From: Actinomycetota bacterium
GTDB taxonomy: Bacteria > Actinomycetota > CADDZG01 > WHSQ01
DNA length: 7,208 bases
Reading direction: 5' to 3'
Assembly: GCA_013695055.1 (NCBI GenBank)
Contig: JACDBF010000296.1
Coordinates: 1-7,208 of the forward strand
In this document: piece after piece, positions 5,500 to 7,208 of the stretch
Layout: each line of letters opens with the position of its first letter
Numbering within the stretch: the first letter of the stretch is position 1
Notes under the pieces: model-generated
Database searches by the model: none
The model's input: the letters and a program-made list of their open reading frames with translations, nothing else
What the model was told of the DNA's origin: nothing
Made by a program: the position numbers and the translations under genes

Positions 5500-6050
5500 C
5501 GAACCTGCCGCGGCGCATCGAAACGCGTCGTTTGCGGCTCGATGCGACGTGCTCGGCCCATGCCGACGCCATCCACCGCGCCGTGCGTGCGACGCTCAGT
5601 GAGCTTCAGCCTTGGATGCCGTGGGCAAGAGATCCATCGCCCGATGAGCAACTGGCGTTCGCGACACATGCAGAGCGGCAGTGGGAAGCTTGCCTCTCCT
5701 GGAACTTCACGATCTTTCTCGAGAACGAGGTGATCGGATCCATAGGATTGGCTAACTACCAGCCGCTCATCAAGACGTGCGATCTCGGGTACTGGATCCG
5801 AACCGATTGCGCTGGCCGCGGTTACATGACCGAGGCGGGCACCGCCGTCATCGAGTTTGCGTTCGATCGGCTCGAGATGCACCGGATCCAATTACTTGCG
5901 GCGGTGGGCAACCGGGCCAGTCAGCGCGTCGCGGAGAAGCTCGGGTTCCATAGCGAAGGCATTCAGCGAGATGGAAGCAAGGGAGCATTTGAGTGGCACG
6001 ACACTTACATGCTCGGGCTCGTGTCGAGCGACCCAAGGCCGAAGTCGTGA
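5496..6050 (+). CDS. GNAT N-acetyltransferase, RimJ/RimL type
   Basis: This acetyl-CoA-dependent acyltransferase probably modifies a protein N-terminus or a small amine; the substrate cannot be told from sequence. The 184-residue product has the RimJ/RimL layout. It opens with RIETRRLRLDA, then the LSELQPWMPWA segment (35-44) common in this subfamily. Beta strands 4-5 are around ENEVIGSIGLAN and CDLGYWI. The acetyl-CoA pyrophosphate loop is at 105-112 (CAGRGYMTEA, matching Q/RxxGxG/A). The NRASQRVAEKLGFHSEG helix-strand is at 139-155. It starts in an ATGA overlap with the upstream small ORF and ends in a GTGA overlap with the damaged YtkA-like gene. It is a clear member of a broad family; similarity to ribosomal RimJ/RimL does not show that it acts on ribosomes. 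Confidence 0.9.
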   Translation: MTNLPRRIETRRLRLDATCSAHADAIHRAVRATLSELQPWMPWARDPSPDEQLAFATHAERQWEACLSWNFTIFLENEVIGSIGLANYQPLIKTCDLGYWIRTDCAGRGYMTEAGTAVIEFAFDRLEMHRIQLLAAVGNRASQRVAEKLGFHSEGIQRDGSKGAFEWHDTYMLGLVSSDPRPKS

Positions 6051-6363
6051 GAGCCCCGGCGATCGCGGGTTTGCTGGCGCTAGGGTGCCTCCGTCTCGCC
6101 CCCAGCGCCTGGGCAGACGGCCTGATAGAGAGCACCGCTCGGAGCTCTCGATCTGGAGGTGCTTGTCGACCCGAATGTCGCGGGAGCCAACTCGGTGCAC
6201 CTCACCGCCACGACGAAGTCGCGAGCGCCGGCTGGCGCGCGGCCATTTCGTGGTCGAGGGCCGGCAGCTGTCCATGCCGGGGTTGTGGAAGCTGACGATC
6301 GTCGGCCGGACGGGTAGGTTCCAACAAGAGCGCGCCACCGTCGAGCTGGAGGTAGCTGAATGA
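6047..6363 (+). pseudogene. Broken YtkA/CopC-like secreted protein gene
   Basis: The pieces of one secreted beta-sandwich protein lie in three frames. Frame A starts at GTG 6047, in a GTGA overlap with the GNAT stop, with weak AAGG at 6035-6038. It encodes a good signal peptide: R2, hydrophobic AIAGLLALGCL, then a likely SAWA cleavage site near residue 23. Frame B (+1), about 6153-6230, reads LEVLVDPNVAGANSVHLTAT, like the first strands of YtkA-like domains. Frame C (+2), about 6239-6363, reads GHFVVEGRQLSMPGLWKLTI and ends at TGA 6361-6363, like the last strands. The 317-base span is not a multiple of three, and the two domain halves are closer than I expect for the family, suggesting a further internal deletion. 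Intact relatives are copper-resistance or FixH/YtkA-like envelope proteins. Sequencing or assembly error is the alternative to true decay. Confidence 0.7.
6348..6352 (+). promoter_or_regulatory. Shine-Dalgarno for the VOC-family gene
   Basis: GGAGG lies in the tail of the broken YtkA-like gene, 7 bases before ATG 6360. It means the downstream gene can load its own ribosomes even though the frame it overlaps is no longer joined to a start. Confidence 0.65.
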
Positions 6364-6866
6364 CCGACGAGAGCAGGGGCGCATCCGGCCCACTGCACCC
6401 GGACACCCGCATCGGGCATGTCCATCTCAAAGTATCGGACATCGAGCGGGCGGAGGCTTTCTATCGCGACGTGCTCGGCTTCGAGGTCACGGCTCGCTAC
6501 GGCTCGGATGCCGTGTTCATGTCGGCGGGCGGCTACCACCACCACATCGGCCTCAATACGTGGCACAGCAAAGGAGCGCCGCCTCCGCCCGCCCGCTCCA
6601 CGGGATTGTTCCACCTCGCCATCCTGTATCCGAGCCGGGCCGAGCTGGCGCGCGCTCTGAAGCGGGTGATGGACCACGGCGTCGCAATCGACGGCGCGTC
6701 CGACCACGGCGTCAGCGAGGCGCTCTATCTGCACGATCCGGATGGCAACGGGATAGAGCTCTATCGCGACCGCGACCAGTCGGAATGGCCGCGCAGCTCC
6801 GACGGCTCTGTGGGGATGGCGAGCGATCCCCTCGACGTCCGGGCCCTCCTGAGCGAAGCTCGCTAA
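6360..6866 (+). CDS. VOC-family metalloprotein (glyoxalase / extradiol dioxygenase-like)
   Basis: The 168-residue product has two vicinal-oxygen-chelate modules, at about residues 17-70 and 82-137. Module one reads HVHLKVSDIERAEAFYRDVLGFEV and then the GYHHHIGLNTW strand. Module two has GLFHLAILYPSRAELARAL and the end strand LHDPDGNGIELYRDR. The likely metal ligands are H22, H85 and E133, at the usual VOC positions. The GYHHHIGLNTWHSKGAPPPP wording is close to the CatE-like (catechol 2,3-dioxygenase-like) single-chain group, so ring cleavage or a related dioxygenase or isomerase role is possible. The substrate is unknown. About 30 residues after the second module are not conserved in VOC folds. 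The start overlaps the broken upstream gene as ATGA but has its own GGAGG. Confidence 0.9.
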   Translation: MTDESRGASGPLHPDTRIGHVHLKVSDIERAEAFYRDVLGFEVTARYGSDAVFMSAGGYHHHIGLNTWHSKGAPPPPARSTGLFHLAILYPSRAELARALKRVMDHGVAIDGASDHGVSEALYLHDPDGNGIELYRDRDQSEWPRSSDGSVGMASDPLDVRALLSEAR

Positions 6867-6884
6867 GAGTCCGGCTCACGATCT

Positions 6885-7208
6885 CTAGGGCGCGAGGGCG
6901 CTCTCCTCAATGGTCAGCGAGCGCTCGTTTGCGTCGATTGTGACCTCGACTCCGAGGGGGGTCGCAGCCATGTATTTACCGTGGCCCATCGGCAGGCCGT
7001 AGATCGACGGCACGCCGAGCGGTTCGATGTTTCTCTCGAGCACGTCTTCGATCGAGAGGACCTGCGGGAATTCGGGCCGAGCCTCGCTCCAGTCGCAGTC
7101 TTCGAGCTCGCCGACCACAACGCCGATGACGTCGTCGAGCATGCCCGCCTGGCTCATCTGCAGGAGAATGCCGTCGATGTACCACGCGGGGGCGTGCACG
7201 TCTTCGAA
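6885..7208 (-). CDS. Peptidase S66 family protein (LD-carboxypeptidase or MccF-like), C-terminal part (partial)
   Basis: On the minus strand 107 residues are visible, ending at a TAG (6885-6887). The N-terminal part, including the nucleophilic serine domain, is off the right edge. The visible part fits the C-terminal domain of serine peptidases S66. It begins FEDVHAPAWYIDGILLQM, where the Glu probably supplies the catalytic acid, then QAGMLDDVIGVVVGELEDCD. The GVPSIYGLPMGHGKYMAATP segment follows, with the probable catalytic His in GHG, then the closing strands LGVEVTIDANERSLTIEES. Family members either trim murein tetrapeptides in the cytoplasm (LdcA) or inactivate microcin C-like compounds (MccF); the fragment does not separate these. 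The GTG at 7197-7199 is internal, as the family sequence continues upstream. The gene converges on the VOC gene with an 18-base gap. Confidence 0.85.
   Translation of the reverse strand, partial: FEDVHAPAWYIDGILLQMSQAGMLDDVIGVVVGELEDCDWSEARPEFPQVLSIEDVLERNIEPLGVPSIYGLPMGHGKYMAATPLGVEVTIDANERSLTIEESALAP

Noticed and set aside
5857..6363. 168-codon frame starting inside the acetyltransferase
   Set aside because: Its first two thirds are shadow sequence. Only the last 40 residues or so are meaningful, and they are listed as frame C of the YtkA-like pseudogene.
1..7208. CRISPR arrays, tRNA or rRNA genes, insertion sequences, phage genes
   Set aside because: Read by eye on both strands: no regularly spaced repeats, no tRNA T-loop motif in a cloverleaf context, no transposase or integrase motifs.

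Overview
The window is high-GC bacterial DNA, about two thirds G+C by eye, with GTG and TTG starts common. It most resembles a chromosomal segment from an actinobacterium (Actinomycetota). The evidence is the gene order ftsK, a RodZ-like gene, rimO, pgsA, cinA, thpR, plus actinobacterial-looking protein sequences. I cannot place it below phylum level. It could be an environmental or metagenome-derived genome.

Positions 1-5127 are a compact, co-directional housekeeping block. The C-terminal end of the DNA translocase FtsK (2-397) comes first. A 157-base gap follows, holding a candidate -10 box inside an inverted repeat. Next is a RodZ-like membrane-anchored HTH protein (555-1346), then the ribosomal S12 methylthiotransferase RimO (1354-2724). 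These are followed by phosphatidylglycerophosphate synthase PgsA (2759-3286), the two-domain CinA/PncC protein (3283-4512) and the RNA 2',3'-cyclic phosphodiesterase/ligase ThpR (4513-5127). Spacing is 34 bases or less from rodZ onward, so these probably form one operon. It joins chromosome segregation, cell shape, membrane lipid synthesis, ribosome modification and nucleotide repair. cinA appears to start at CTG, with an ideal Shine-Dalgarno sequence 7 bases upstream and a 4-base overlap with pgsA.

Positions 5128-6866 look accessory and partly decayed. A roughly 370-base stretch holds no recognisable gene, only a 73-codon ORF and a 29-codon ORF in the same frame, separated by one TAG. A RimJ/RimL-type GNAT acetyltransferase (5496-6050) follows. 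Next is a broken secreted YtkA/CopC-like protein gene (6047-6363), whose signal peptide and two domain pieces lie in three different frames. A VOC-family (glyoxalase/extradiol dioxygenase-like) protein (6360-6866) comes last. Junctions in this stretch are 4-base stop/start overlaps, as expected for translational coupling.

The right edge (6885-7208) holds the C-terminal part of a convergent peptidase S66 gene (LD-carboxypeptidase or MccF-like), cut off by the window edge.

I saw no CRISPR array, rRNA, tRNA, insertion sequence or phage gene, and no convincing new multi-gene system. The most notable items are the cinA CTG start, the fragmented YtkA-like gene inside a coupled gene chain, and the unexplained small-ORF region after thpR.
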